Part shown: one piece after another, positions 6,934 to 13,766 of the stretch
How positions within the stretch are numbered: position 1 is the stretch's first letter
Layout of the letters: every line of letters begins with the position of its first letter
NCBI GenBank assembly: GCA_937925385.1
Contig: CALEWN010000117.1
Coordinates: forward strand, 1-19,767
Direction of reading: 5' to 3'
Origin: an uncultured Senegalimassilia sp.
Lineage (GTDB): Bacteria; Actinomycetota; Coriobacteriia; Coriobacteriales; Eggerthellaceae
DNA: 19,767 bases
Notes under the pieces: generated by a model
Seen by the model: the letters and a program-made list of their open reading frames with translations, nothing else
The model's database searches: none
What the model was told of the DNA's origin: nothing
Translations under genes and position numbers: made by a program

Positions 6934-9072
6934 TTACGGCAGCAGGTTCAGGCTCTGCAGCTCGGCCTTGACGTCGTCCATGCCGTAGTAGTCCAGGCAG
7001 TCGGCCGTCGGGCAGCCCTTCTCGGAATCCCAACCAAACTTCTCGTACAGCATGGTCAGGCCCTTCTGGAAGTCTTCCTTCTCCATCTTGTCGGTGCCCT
7101 TGGTGAACGGCTCCTTGTCCGCATCCTTGGTGAACGGCCACTGGGTGATGACGTCGTGGATGGTGCGGCAGTCGTTGCAGCCGATCTTGCCGTCCTTGTC
7201 GGTCATACCGCGCACGGTGTTGGCGCGCTGCAGCGTCATGATCTTGGCGGCGCGCTTGTACAGCTCGTCGGTGGTGATGTCCTCGCCGGTGACGGCCTTG
7301 TAGAACTTGGCTTCCAGGTCAAGGTCGCCGCGGTAGTTGCGGCTCTTCGACGGGGACTGGGCCATCGGCCACACCCAGTTGCACAGCGTCAGCGAGTCAT
7401 GCAGCACGTCGGTGACGATGGACCACCACGTGAAGTTCGCCTTGTGCTCGTTCATCGGCTTGTAGTCCTTGGCGTCGTCCAGAGCGTCCTCGCCGCCCCA
7501 CAGCTCGGCAGCGATCTGCTGCTTCAGCTCGTGCGGAAGGCCGCACTGCAGCATGTTCTGATGCGAATGGATCATGGGGTCGCGGTTGAACACCATGTTC
7601 AGCAGGCCGCCGACCTGGCCATAAGACTCGATTGCGTGGTGCACCGGCCAGCCGCGGTAGTTGATCAGGCAGCTAGCGGTGGTGTCGAACCACTCCATGT
7701 CATCCCAGCGCGGGCACCACACGAGCGGGCCGTGGCCGAGGTAGGACATCTCGTTGTCATTCTGGGCGATGTGCTTGAGCAGCTCGACCATGATGGTGGG
7801 GTCGTTCTTCTCGAACTTCTCCCAGTCGAACATGTTGTACTCGGCCTCGGGCAGCACCTTCTTGAAGATGCCCTTGGACACGCAGTGCGCGATGTCACGG
7901 TAGATCTGAGCGTAGTTGCACCACATGCCCAGGTCGTCCATCGTGCCGCCAACGACCTGGTCCCAGATCAGGCCGTCCTCGGTGGAAGCCTTGACGGGAG
8001 TGTGGTCGCCCAGGATCTTCACCATGTAAACGGAGAACGGGAAGTTCGGCACGCAGGTGTTGCCGGTGATCTCGAAGCCGCCGTTCTTCTTGGCATTCGG
8101 CACGCGCATGTCGGAGTAGCAGTGAATCGGGCAGCTGTGGCAGCCGTTCATCTTGATGGTGTACTTTTCGGCCTCGGGACCCTCGTCCTTGGTGGTCTTC
8201 ATGCAGCGGTAGCCGACGGTGTTGATCTCGCCAGGCTTCGGCTCGCCGGTCTCGATCGGCTCGCCCTCGGCGTCGGCCCAGTACAGGCCCTTGCGAGCGG
8301 TCCAACGGGTGCCCTTGTCGTAGTACTCTGCCCATTCCTGCTGGGTGGACGGCACGACATGGTTGTTGTTGGAGCCGACGATCTCGCGCAGCATGTAGTC
8401 GGACAGATCGGCCAGGGCCTTCGGGTCCTTGACGTTCACGCTGCCGTTGCCCTCGACGACCAGGGCCTTGAGCTTCTTGGAGCCCATGATGGTGCCCAGG
8501 CCTGCGCCGGCGGAGTGGTTACGGGAGTTCATCATGACGGCGTAGGGCAGCAGGTTCTCACCGGCAGGGCCGATGGTTGCCACGCATGCGCGGTTGCCCT
8601 CGATGGTGTTCAGGGTCTCGGTGGTGGCGCGGGTTCCCATGCCCCAGACGAAGGAGGCGTCCTTGATCTCGACCTGATCGTCCTTGATGTGCAGGTACAC
8701 CGGCTTGTCGGACTTGCCCTCGACGATGATGGCATCGTAACCGGCCAGCTTGATGCGGGCACCGATCATGCCGCCGCAGTGTGCGTCGACGACCAGATGG
8801 TCCTTGGTGAACGTGGACAGGAAGCTGATGGTGGTACGGCCAGCCAGCGGCACGCCGGAAGCGGTCAGCGGACCGACGGCGTAAACGATCTTGGACTCCT
8901 CGGAAAGAGGATCGGTGCCAGCGGGCACCTCGTCGTACATGATCTTGTTAGCAAGGCCCATGCCGCCGATGTATTCCTTATACGGTGCGGTGGACTCGGT
9001 GGTGATTGCGCCCGTCGTCAGATTGACGCGCAGCATCTTACCGGCCCAGCCGTATGACTTCTCGTCAGCCAT
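6934..9072 (-). CDS. ydhV: YdhV-type aldehyde ferredoxin oxidoreductase-like protein (W/Mo-bis-pterin)
   Basis: A 712-residue member of the tungsten/molybdenum aldehyde ferredoxin oxidoreductase family. It resembles E. coli YdhV (about 700 residues) throughout, including NNNHVVPST, RWTARKGL and LCNWVWPM. The N-terminal pterin-binding domain begins GWAGKMLRVNLTTG. The single [4Fe-4S] cluster site is visible as Cys311-x2-Cys314-x3-Cys318 (GCHSCPIHC), with the distal Cys564 in TLCNWVWP. It has no signal peptide, so it is expected in the cytoplasm. The start is ATG at 9072-9070, with GGAG 7 nt upstream; an in-frame ATG 30 nt further upstream lacks such a site. It is divergent from the ydhY operon across 385 bp and carries the same palindrome in its promoter as that operon. 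AOR enzymes oxidise aldehydes to acids with ferredoxin as acceptor, but the YdhV branch has no established substrate. Family and YdhV assignment are firm; reaction is unknown. Confidence 0.93.
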   Translation of the reverse strand: MADEKSYGWAGKMLRVNLTTGAITTESTAPYKEYIGGMGLANKIMYDEVPAGTDPLSEESKIVYAVGPLTASGVPLAGRTTISFLSTFTKDHLVVDAHCGGMIGARIKLAGYDAIIVEGKSDKPVYLHIKDDQVEIKDASFVWGMGTRATTETLNTIEGNRACVATIGPAGENLLPYAVMMNSRNHSAGAGLGTIMGSKKLKALVVEGNGSVNVKDPKALADLSDYMLREIVGSNNNHVVPSTQQEWAEYYDKGTRWTARKGLYWADAEGEPIETGEPKPGEINTVGYRCMKTTKDEGPEAEKYTIKMNGCHSCPIHCYSDMRVPNAKKNGGFEITGNTCVPNFPFSVYMVKILGDHTPVKASTEDGLIWDQVVGGTMDDLGMWCNYAQIYRDIAHCVSKGIFKKVLPEAEYNMFDWEKFEKNDPTIMVELLKHIAQNDNEMSYLGHGPLVWCPRWDDMEWFDTTASCLINYRGWPVHHAIESYGQVGGLLNMVFNRDPMIHSHQNMLQCGLPHELKQQIAAELWGGEDALDDAKDYKPMNEHKANFTWWSIVTDVLHDSLTLCNWVWPMAQSPSKSRNYRGDLDLEAKFYKAVTGEDITTDELYKRAAKIMTLQRANTVRGMTDKDGKIGCNDCRTIHDVITQWPFTKDADKEPFTKGTDKMEKEDFQKGLTMLYEKFGWDSEKGCPTADCLDYYGMDDVKAELQSLNLLP

Positions 9073-9156
9073 GTTGCATCTCCAAATCTCTTCTCGATAC
9101 ATGCGTTGCGTGACATGTCGGGCGATTCGGGTGCAGACGACAATTCGTCACTGGGC

Positions 9157-9198
9157 AGTGTTGCGCACCTTGTGAAACGGGTATCCCCTCTTTGAGGG
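9157..9198 (-). promoter_or_regulatory. Candidate regulated promoter of ydhV with the CCCTC-AAA-GAGGG palindrome (copy 2)
   Basis: Read on the minus strand, CCCTCAAAGAGGG (9198-9186) is followed by GATACC with one shared base, then 17 nt and AACACT (9162-9157) as a weak -10-like hexamer. The ydhV start codon is 84 nt further on. The longer string AAAGAGGGGATACC is identical to the copy facing ydhY. The palindrome would be centred near -42, where class II activators bind. The -10 match is poor, which fits activator dependence but lowers certainty. Confidence 0.6.
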
Positions 9199-9277
9199 TA
9201 ATTTATGGAAATGGCCTGGTAAACGGCGAACGGATGCGATTTTCCGGCGAATGAGGGGACAAATTCGCCCGCATTGA

Positions 9278-9319
9278 CCCCCAAAGAGGGGATACCGAAA
9301 AAGCGGTGAGCCGCATACT
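9278..9319 (+). promoter_or_regulatory. Candidate regulated promoter of the ydhY-torD-psrABC operon (palindrome copy 3)
   Basis: CCCCCAAAGAGGG (9278-9290) has one mismatch to the other two copies. It continues into GATACC (9291-9296), a 17-nt spacer, and CATACT (9314-9319) as the -10-like hexamer. AAAGAGGGGATACC is shared exactly with the ydhV copy, and the two copies point away from each other toward their own genes. A TTGACC that could pass as a -35 (9274-9279) overlaps the site but has no -10 at a proper distance. The ydhY start codon is about 138 nt downstream, leaving a long leader. Confidence 0.6.
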
Positions 9320-9355
9320 ACTTACTGTTGCGTGACCCGGAAAGGGCGAAGAGTG

Positions 9356-9443
9356 TGCGCCGGAAATCAGAAGGGACGAGGCGGACGAGGCCTCGGCTGA
9401 GGGAGGAACCGGCGCAAGGTAGCGACTCACCAATATATGTGAG
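9356..9443 (+). promoter_or_regulatory. Structured 5' leader of the ydhY operon
   Basis: Between the predicted transcription start (about 9326) and ydhY, TGCGCCGG (9356-9363) pairs perfectly with CCGGCGCA (9409-9416). This closes a 45-nt interior that contains the palindrome CGAGGCCTCG. A second inverted repeat, CTCAC (9426-9430) and GTGAG (9439-9443), adjoins the GGGGGAG ribosome binding site, so it could affect translation. I could not match this to a riboswitch class I know, including the Moco/Tuco motif. It is a candidate cis-regulatory RNA only. Confidence 0.4.
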
Positions 9444-9457
9444 GGGGAGTACTGAGA

Positions 9458-10147
9458 ATGTCAGATACGAATACAAGCGGCAGCGCCCCGGTTAAGAAGA
9501 ACATCACCCGCCGCGACGTGCTGGCCATGGCCGGCTGCGGCGTTGCGGGTTTGGTCGTCGGCGGCGCGTTGGCCAGCTGGGGTGTCACCCAGGAGTCCAT
9601 CGCATCCGGCCGCATCGAGCTGCGCACCACGCCCACCAAGATGATCGTCACCGATCGCGCCCGTTGCTCGGGCTGCCAGCGTTGCGAGATGATGTGCACG
9701 CTGAAGAACGACGGCCGCGTGTGCCAGCACATCGCCCGCGTGCGTGTGTGGGATAACTATTACTGGGGCAAGTCCGCCGACACCGGCGACGGCTCCTTCG
9801 GCGACGGCAAGGGTGCTTGTGAGTTCACCGTCGAGCACTGCAAGCAGTGCGCCGACCCGCAGTGCGTGAAGTACTGCCCGGTCCACGCCATCTACGCCGA
9901 CGAGAAGACCGGCGCCCGCACGGTCGACACCAAGAAGTGCATCGGCTGCGGCATGTGCAGCCAGGCGTGCCCCTGGAACATGCCCCGCGTCGACACCGAG
10001 ACCGGCGTGTCCACGAAGTGCATCTCCTGCGGCCGCTGCGCCGAGCAGTGCCCCAACGGCGCCATCCAGTTCATCGATTGGCAGGATATCGCGCAGAAGA
10101 TCATCGACGAGGGCATCGTTCGCACGACGACCGCGGTCACCGCGTAA
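9458..10147 (+). CDS. ydhY: YdhY-like ferredoxin with four [4Fe-4S] motifs and a twin-arginine N-terminus
   Basis: A 229-residue electron-transfer protein closely resembling E. coli YdhY, for example RARCSGCQRCEMMC, CKQCADPQC and KKCIGC followed by ACPW. Four cysteine sets are complete: 70/73/76/80, 128/131/136/140, 161/164/167/171 and 188/191/194/198, enough for four [4Fe-4S] clusters. The N-terminus has a twin-arginine pair at 18-19 (ITRRDVLAMAG) followed by a hydrophobic stretch to about residue 40, so it may be Tat-exported or membrane anchored. The ATG at 9458 has GGGGGAG 8 nt upstream. It heads a probable operon with a TorD-like chaperone and a PsrABC-type reductase, and is divergent from ydhV. 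It probably passes electrons between the partner enzyme and the quinone-linked module. In E. coli the ydhYVWXUT operon is FNR-activated and its function is unassigned. Confidence 0.9.
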   Translation: MSDTNTSGSAPVKKNITRRDVLAMAGCGVAGLVVGGALASWGVTQESIASGRIELRTTPTKMIVTDRARCSGCQRCEMMCTLKNDGRVCQHIARVRVWDNYYWGKSADTGDGSFGDGKGACEFTVEHCKQCADPQCVKYCPVHAIYADEKTGARTVDTKKCIGCGMCSQACPWNMPRVDTETGVSTKCISCGRCAEQCPNGAIQFIDWQDIAQKIIDEGIVRTTTAVTA

Positions 10148-10183
10148 TCGTTTCGGGGCGATACACCCCGCATGATGCGAACG

Positions 10184-10202
10184 CCCGCGCGGCAAGCGCG
10201 GG
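10184..10202 (+). other. Intercistronic hairpin between ydhY and the chaperone gene
   Basis: CCCGCGC (10184-10190) and GCGCGGG (10196-10202) form a 7-bp GC-only stem with a GGCAA loop. It sits in the 109-nt gap before the chaperone gene and has no T-run. A smaller GGGG/CCCC hairpin precedes it (10155-10169). It could stabilise the upstream message or attenuate read-through rather than terminate. A TATAAC hexamer at 10223-10228 without a good -35 is only a weak hint of an internal promoter. Confidence 0.45.
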
Positions 10203-10256
10203 ACGTGCAAGGTTGAATACCTTATAACCGCGACCAAGGAAAGGAGTGAGCGCTAG

Positions 10257-10949
10257 ATGATGGACGACGCAGCGGTGTTCTCGGTGCTTTCGAAGTGCTT
10301 CGGTTCCGTTGAGAAGGACGAATGGAAGCAGATGACGCGCAGCGCAGCCTGGGCCGAGTTCATGGACGGCATTCGCCGTCTTCTGCAAGACGATACGCGT
10401 TTCGGCAAGCAGGCACGCCCCATCGAGCGCATGCATGTGCGTGCGCCCATGCAGGAATTCCTTTCCGCCAACGAGGTCGACGAGCTGTTCTGCCCTCCGC
10501 TTTTCGACGAGAAGCAGGGTTTTGCGGCGCGTCACTTCACTGGAGGGCTTCCCCAGTCGGCGATTCCCGTGGAGTCGCTGTACACGGATTGGAACACCCC
10601 CGGCAACGTGAATCCGCTTATCGGCAAGCAGAAGGGCCTGTACCTGGGCGCTTCGGCGCGTTATATGCGGGCGTTGATCGAGCAGCTGGGTCTGGAGGTG
10701 CCGGCGGAATACGCCGACTGCCCCGATCACCTGGCATTGGAGCTCGACTTGGTGGCAGTTCTGCTGCGAAGCGGCATGGACGCCGAAGCCCGTCAGTTTG
10801 TGGCCGAGCGCTTCGATTGGTTGACCGATTACCGGTTGAAGCTGCTGAAGCTTGACGATGACGCGCGGTTCTACATCAGCCTGGTCGACGTGATTTTGGG
10901 CATCTGCGCGGAACAGCGCGCGGAGTCCGAGTCGGCCCAGATGGCTTGA
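10257..10949 (+). CDS. TorD/DmsD-family maturation chaperone
   Basis: A 230-residue, helix-rich cytoplasmic protein of the TorD/DmsD/NarJ family. These chaperones bind the twin-arginine leader of a molybdoenzyme and help cofactor loading before export. The family segment is recognisable as CPDHLALELDLVAVLL (about 160-175), matching the E-P-x-D-H-L-x-x-E-L signature, preceded by ESLYTDW. There is no signal peptide or cofactor motif. The start is ATG at 10257 (or the next codon, 10260), with AAAGGAG about 10 nt upstream. Its third codon positions are visibly less G/C-biased than those of the reductase genes that follow. Placed directly before a Tat-signal molybdoenzyme gene, it is the expected dedicated chaperone of that catalytic subunit, and possibly of the YdhY-like protein as well. 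Confidence 0.85.
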   Translation: MMDDAAVFSVLSKCFGSVEKDEWKQMTRSAAWAEFMDGIRRLLQDDTRFGKQARPIERMHVRAPMQEFLSANEVDELFCPPLFDEKQGFAARHFTGGLPQSAIPVESLYTDWNTPGNVNPLIGKQKGLYLGASARYMRALIEQLGLEVPAEYADCPDHLALELDLVAVLLRSGMDAEARQFVAERFDWLTDYRLKLLKLDDDARFYISLVDVILGICAEQRAESESAQMA

Positions 10950-11008
10950 TGGCGGTTCGCATCATGGATGAAACGATGACGCAGGATGCATATAGAGAGG
11001 AATCAGCA

Positions 11009-13213
11009 ATGTCAGAAAACGCTATTACCAGGCGAAGCTTTCTGGCCGGCAGCGCCGGGGTCGCAGCAGTAGCGGCCGGCGCGGGCTTCATGAGCTTCGG
11101 CGCCTGGGAGCAGGCTGACGCGAGCGGGACGAAGGATGTGGAATCCCACACCGCTTACTCGCTGTGCAACTCCTGCTCTTCCAAGTGCGGGTTCAAGGGG
11201 TACGTGGTCGACGGCAAGCTCACCAAGATGATCGGCGAGCTCGGCCATCCCCACTGCGAGGGCACGCTGTGCGGCCGCGCATACGGCTACGCGTCCATCG
11301 CCTACTCCGAGGACCGCTTGACCGACCCCTTGAAGAAGAACGCCAAGGGCGAGTTCGAGAAGATCAGCTGGGACCAGGCCTACTCCGAGATCGCCGAGAA
11401 GGTCAAGTCCATCATCGGCTCCGACGGCCCCGAGGCCCTGGCCATGGTCCAGGACCCGCGCCCGTCCGGCTCCTATTACACCAAGCGCTTCATGCAGGCG
11501 CTCGGCAGCGCCAATGTGTACACGCATGGCGCGGCCTGCAACATGTCCAAGAACGCGGGCTTCACGCAGGTCATCGGCGCGGGCGACTACCTGGCCGACG
11601 TCGAGAACACCAAGGCCTGCATGTTCATCGGCCGCAGCTACGCCGACGCCATCCGCCCGAGCCAGCTGCACGCCCTGGAGAAGGCGCACGAGAACGGCGC
11701 GTATATCGTGCTGGTCGACCCGCGCCTGAACAACTCCATCGCCTTCGCCGACGAGTGGCTGCCCATCAACCCGGGCACCGACCTGGCGCTGGTGCTGGCC
11801 ATGAGCCACGTGCTCGTCGACCGCGGCCTGTACGACAAGAAGTTCGTGTCCGAGCAGGCGACCGGCTTTGACGAGAGGGCCGCCACCCTGGACCAGTACA
11901 CGCCCGAGTGGGCCGCCGGCATCACCGGCCTGAAGGCCACCGACATCGAGCGTGTCGCGGTGAAGTTCGCCGAGTGCGCCCCGGCCGCTTGCATCGAGCC
12001 GAGCTGGCGCGGCGCCTACGGTTGCAGCTACGCCAACTCCGGCGAGACCGCCCGCGCCGTGGCCTGCTTCAACGGCCTCCTGGGCTGCTGGAACCAGAAG
12101 GGCGGCGCCCTGTTCAGCGCGTCGGTCAAGGCCGGCGACGTGGACAAGGCCAAGTTCCCGTCCGTGCCCAAGGTCGAGGCGAAGATCGCCGGCCAGTCCG
12201 AGTACCCGCTGTCCCTGTCCGGCATGGGCATCAACGTCTACGCCGCGCAGCTTGCCAAGGAAGGCAAGATGAAGGGCATGTTCTTCTACAACTCCAACAT
12301 GGTGGCGGGCTATTCCAACCCGGCCTACCTTGAGGAGTGCCTGGCCAACCTGGAGCTGTCGGTGTGCATCGACGTCCAGATGACCGAGACGTGCCACGCG
12401 TGCGACTACGTCCTGCCCGACACCAGCTACCTCGAGCGCCTCGAGCTCCCCGAGTTCTACGGCGGCAAGATCCCGGCCGTGGCCATCCGCGACCAGGTCA
12501 TCGAGAAGGTGCATCCCAACACCAAGCCGGTCGACCAGATCTTCTCCGAGCTGGCCGAGGCTTGCGGCGTGGGCCAGTACTTCGACTTCACCGTCGAGGA
12601 GCTCGCCGACGCGCAGCTCAAGACCGTGGGCCTGTCCCTCGACGGCCTGCGCGCCTGCGGCGTGACCAGCTTCCCCGAGAAGGCGTTCAAGTACGGCTCG
12701 TACCCGAAGTGGAAGACGCCCTCCGGCAAGTTCCAGTTCGCCTCCGACGCGTGCGAGAAGGCGGGCCTGCCCCGCACCCCGCAGTGGCTCGAGCCCGCGG
12801 TGGCCGTGCCTGAGGACGGCAAGTCCTTCCGCCTGATCGGCGGCAAGCAGGCCGTCCACACCCACACGCAGACCGCCAACTGCGAGCCGCTCATGGCCAT
12901 CACGAAGCAGTACGGCCTCGAGCGCGTGTGGATGAACGCCCAGCGCGCTGAGGAGCTCGGCATCTCCGACGGCGACACCGTCGAGGTCTCCAACGAGCAG
13001 CACACGGGCAAGGTCCAGGTGAAGGTTACTCAGCGCATCAACCCCGACGCGCTGTACATGCCCAGCCACTACGGCTGCTCCTCGAAGGAGGAGAAGACGG
13101 CGTACGGCGTCGGCCTGCGCCAGATGGACTACGTGCCCTTCCGCATCGAGCCCGGCTACGGCGGAATCTGCTCCCAGGAGGCCGTCGTCACCGTCAAGAA
13201 AGTAGGTGCATAG
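11009..13213 (+). CDS. Molybdopterin oxidoreductase catalytic subunit, PsrA/PhsA-like
   Basis: A 734-residue member of the DMSO reductase superfamily. It has a twin-arginine leader (ITRRSFLAGSAG, Arg8-Arg9), so it is exported folded by Tat. An N-terminal [4Fe-4S] site follows: Cys53-x2-Cys56-x3-Cys60 with Cys88 in GTLCGR. The bis-MGD molybdenum domain has Cys177 in GAACNMSKNAG as the likely metal ligand. The C-terminal pterin-binding domain begins around residue 590. The overall pattern fits the thiosulfate/polysulfide/tetrathionate reductase branch, but substrate cannot be fixed by eye. Start choice: ATG 11009 has GAGAGG 8 nt upstream and places the Tat motif near the N-terminus; longer in-frame starts overlapping the chaperone stop are less likely. 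It is followed 3 nt later by the Fe-S subunit gene. Codons are strongly G/C-ending compared with the chaperone gene. Confidence 0.9.
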   Translation: MSENAITRRSFLAGSAGVAAVAAGAGFMSFGAWEQADASGTKDVESHTAYSLCNSCSSKCGFKGYVVDGKLTKMIGELGHPHCEGTLCGRAYGYASIAYSEDRLTDPLKKNAKGEFEKISWDQAYSEIAEKVKSIIGSDGPEALAMVQDPRPSGSYYTKRFMQALGSANVYTHGAACNMSKNAGFTQVIGAGDYLADVENTKACMFIGRSYADAIRPSQLHALEKAHENGAYIVLVDPRLNNSIAFADEWLPINPGTDLALVLAMSHVLVDRGLYDKKFVSEQATGFDERAATLDQYTPEWAAGITGLKATDIERVAVKFAECAPAACIEPSWRGAYGCSYANSGETARAVACFNGLLGCWNQKGGALFSASVKAGDVDKAKFPSVPKVEAKIAGQSEYPLSLSGMGINVYAAQLAKEGKMKGMFFYNSNMVAGYSNPAYLEECLANLELSVCIDVQMTETCHACDYVLPDTSYLERLELPEFYGGKIPAVAIRDQVIEKVHPNTKPVDQIFSELAEACGVGQYFDFTVEELADAQLKTVGLSLDGLRACGVTSFPEKAFKYGSYPKWKTPSGKFQFASDACEKAGLPRTPQWLEPAVAVPEDGKSFRLIGGKQAVHTHTQTANCEPLMAITKQYGLERVWMNAQRAEELGISDGDTVEVSNEQHTGKVQVKVTQRINPDALYMPSHYGCSSKEEKTAYGVGLRQMDYVPFRIEPGYGGICSQEAVVTVKKVGA

Positions 13214-13216
13214 CAT

Positions 13217-13759
13217 ATGGCACGCTATGGAATGCTTATCAACACCAAGAAGTGCATCGGCTGCTACGCCTGCCGCACCGCGTGCCAGCGCCAGAACGGC
13301 TTGGATCCCACTGACTCGTTCATCCGCTTCGAGGAGCGCGAGGTCGGCGAGTATCCGAGCGTGAGCGTCGAGCATGTGCCGCTGCAGTGCATGCACTGCG
13401 AGGACGCGCCGTGCGCCAGCGTCTGCCCGACCGGCGCCGCCCACATCGGCCCCGACGGCATCGTCGAGGTCGACCAGGGCCGCTGCATCGGCTGCCTGTA
13501 CTGCATGGCCGCCTGCCCCTACCAGGTGCGCAACCGCAACGAGAAGACCGGCGCCGTCGACAAGTGCCGCTTCTGCAACGTGTCCAACTACACGAGCGGC
13601 ACCGAGATGTGCAGCTGCGTGACGGCCTGCCCGACCGGCGCGCGCATCTTCGGCGACCTGGACGACCCGGACTGCGAGCTGGTGAAGGAGATCGCCGCCA
13701 CGCACGCGGCCCCCATCGCCGGCGACCTTACCAAGTCCAAAGTCTATTACGTGAGGTGA
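13217..13759 (+). CDS. Four-cluster ferredoxin subunit, PsrB/PhsB/DmsB-like
   Basis: A 180-residue electron-transfer subunit carrying sixteen cysteines in the four-cluster pattern of PsrB/DmsB/NrfC. The first set is CIGCYACRTAC (Cys13, 16, 19, 23), then CMHCEDAPCASVC, then CIGCLYCMAAC, and a last set starting KCRFCNV and ending SCVTACPTGAR. It has no signal peptide, as is usual for subunits exported together with a Tat-carrying catalytic partner. It would carry electrons between the membrane subunit and the molybdenum subunit. ATG 13217 follows the catalytic gene's stop by 3 nt with AGGTG upstream. The next gene's ribosome site overlaps this gene's stop, so the three reductase genes are tightly coupled. 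Confidence 0.92.
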   Translation: MARYGMLINTKKCIGCYACRTACQRQNGLDPTDSFIRFEEREVGEYPSVSVEHVPLQCMHCEDAPCASVCPTGAAHIGPDGIVEVDQGRCIGCLYCMAACPYQVRNRNEKTGAVDKCRFCNVSNYTSGTEMCSCVTACPTGARIFGDLDDPDCELVKEIAATHAAPIAGDLTKSKVYYVR

Positions 13760-13766
13760 TGCTGAG

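Noticed and set aside
7156..9057. Long plus-strand open frame opposite ydhV
   Set aside because: It mirrors the well-conserved ydhV gene and has the same valine/histidine/aspartate-rich antisense composition with no recognisable domain.
9073..9102. Upstream ATG for ydhV (ten extra residues)
   Set aside because: There is no ribosome site ahead of it, the GGAG site serves ATG 9072, and the extra residues do not resemble the family N-terminus.
9073..9457. FNR box (TTGAT-N4-ATCAA) in the ydhV/ydhY divergent region, expected from the E. coli ydh operon
   Set aside because: No acceptable match was found on either strand; the repeated CCCTC-AAA-GAGGG site is the only strong operator-like signal.
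9340..9457. Moco/Tuco or cobalamin riboswitch in the ydhY leader
   Set aside because: Paired elements exist, but the conserved bases I know for those classes are not present; kept only as an unclassified structured leader.
10946..11008. Longer start for the PsrA-like subunit overlapping the chaperone stop
   Set aside because: It would begin with TTG, has no better ribosome site, and would place the twin-arginine motif about 30 residues in; ATG 11009 fits a normal Tat leader.
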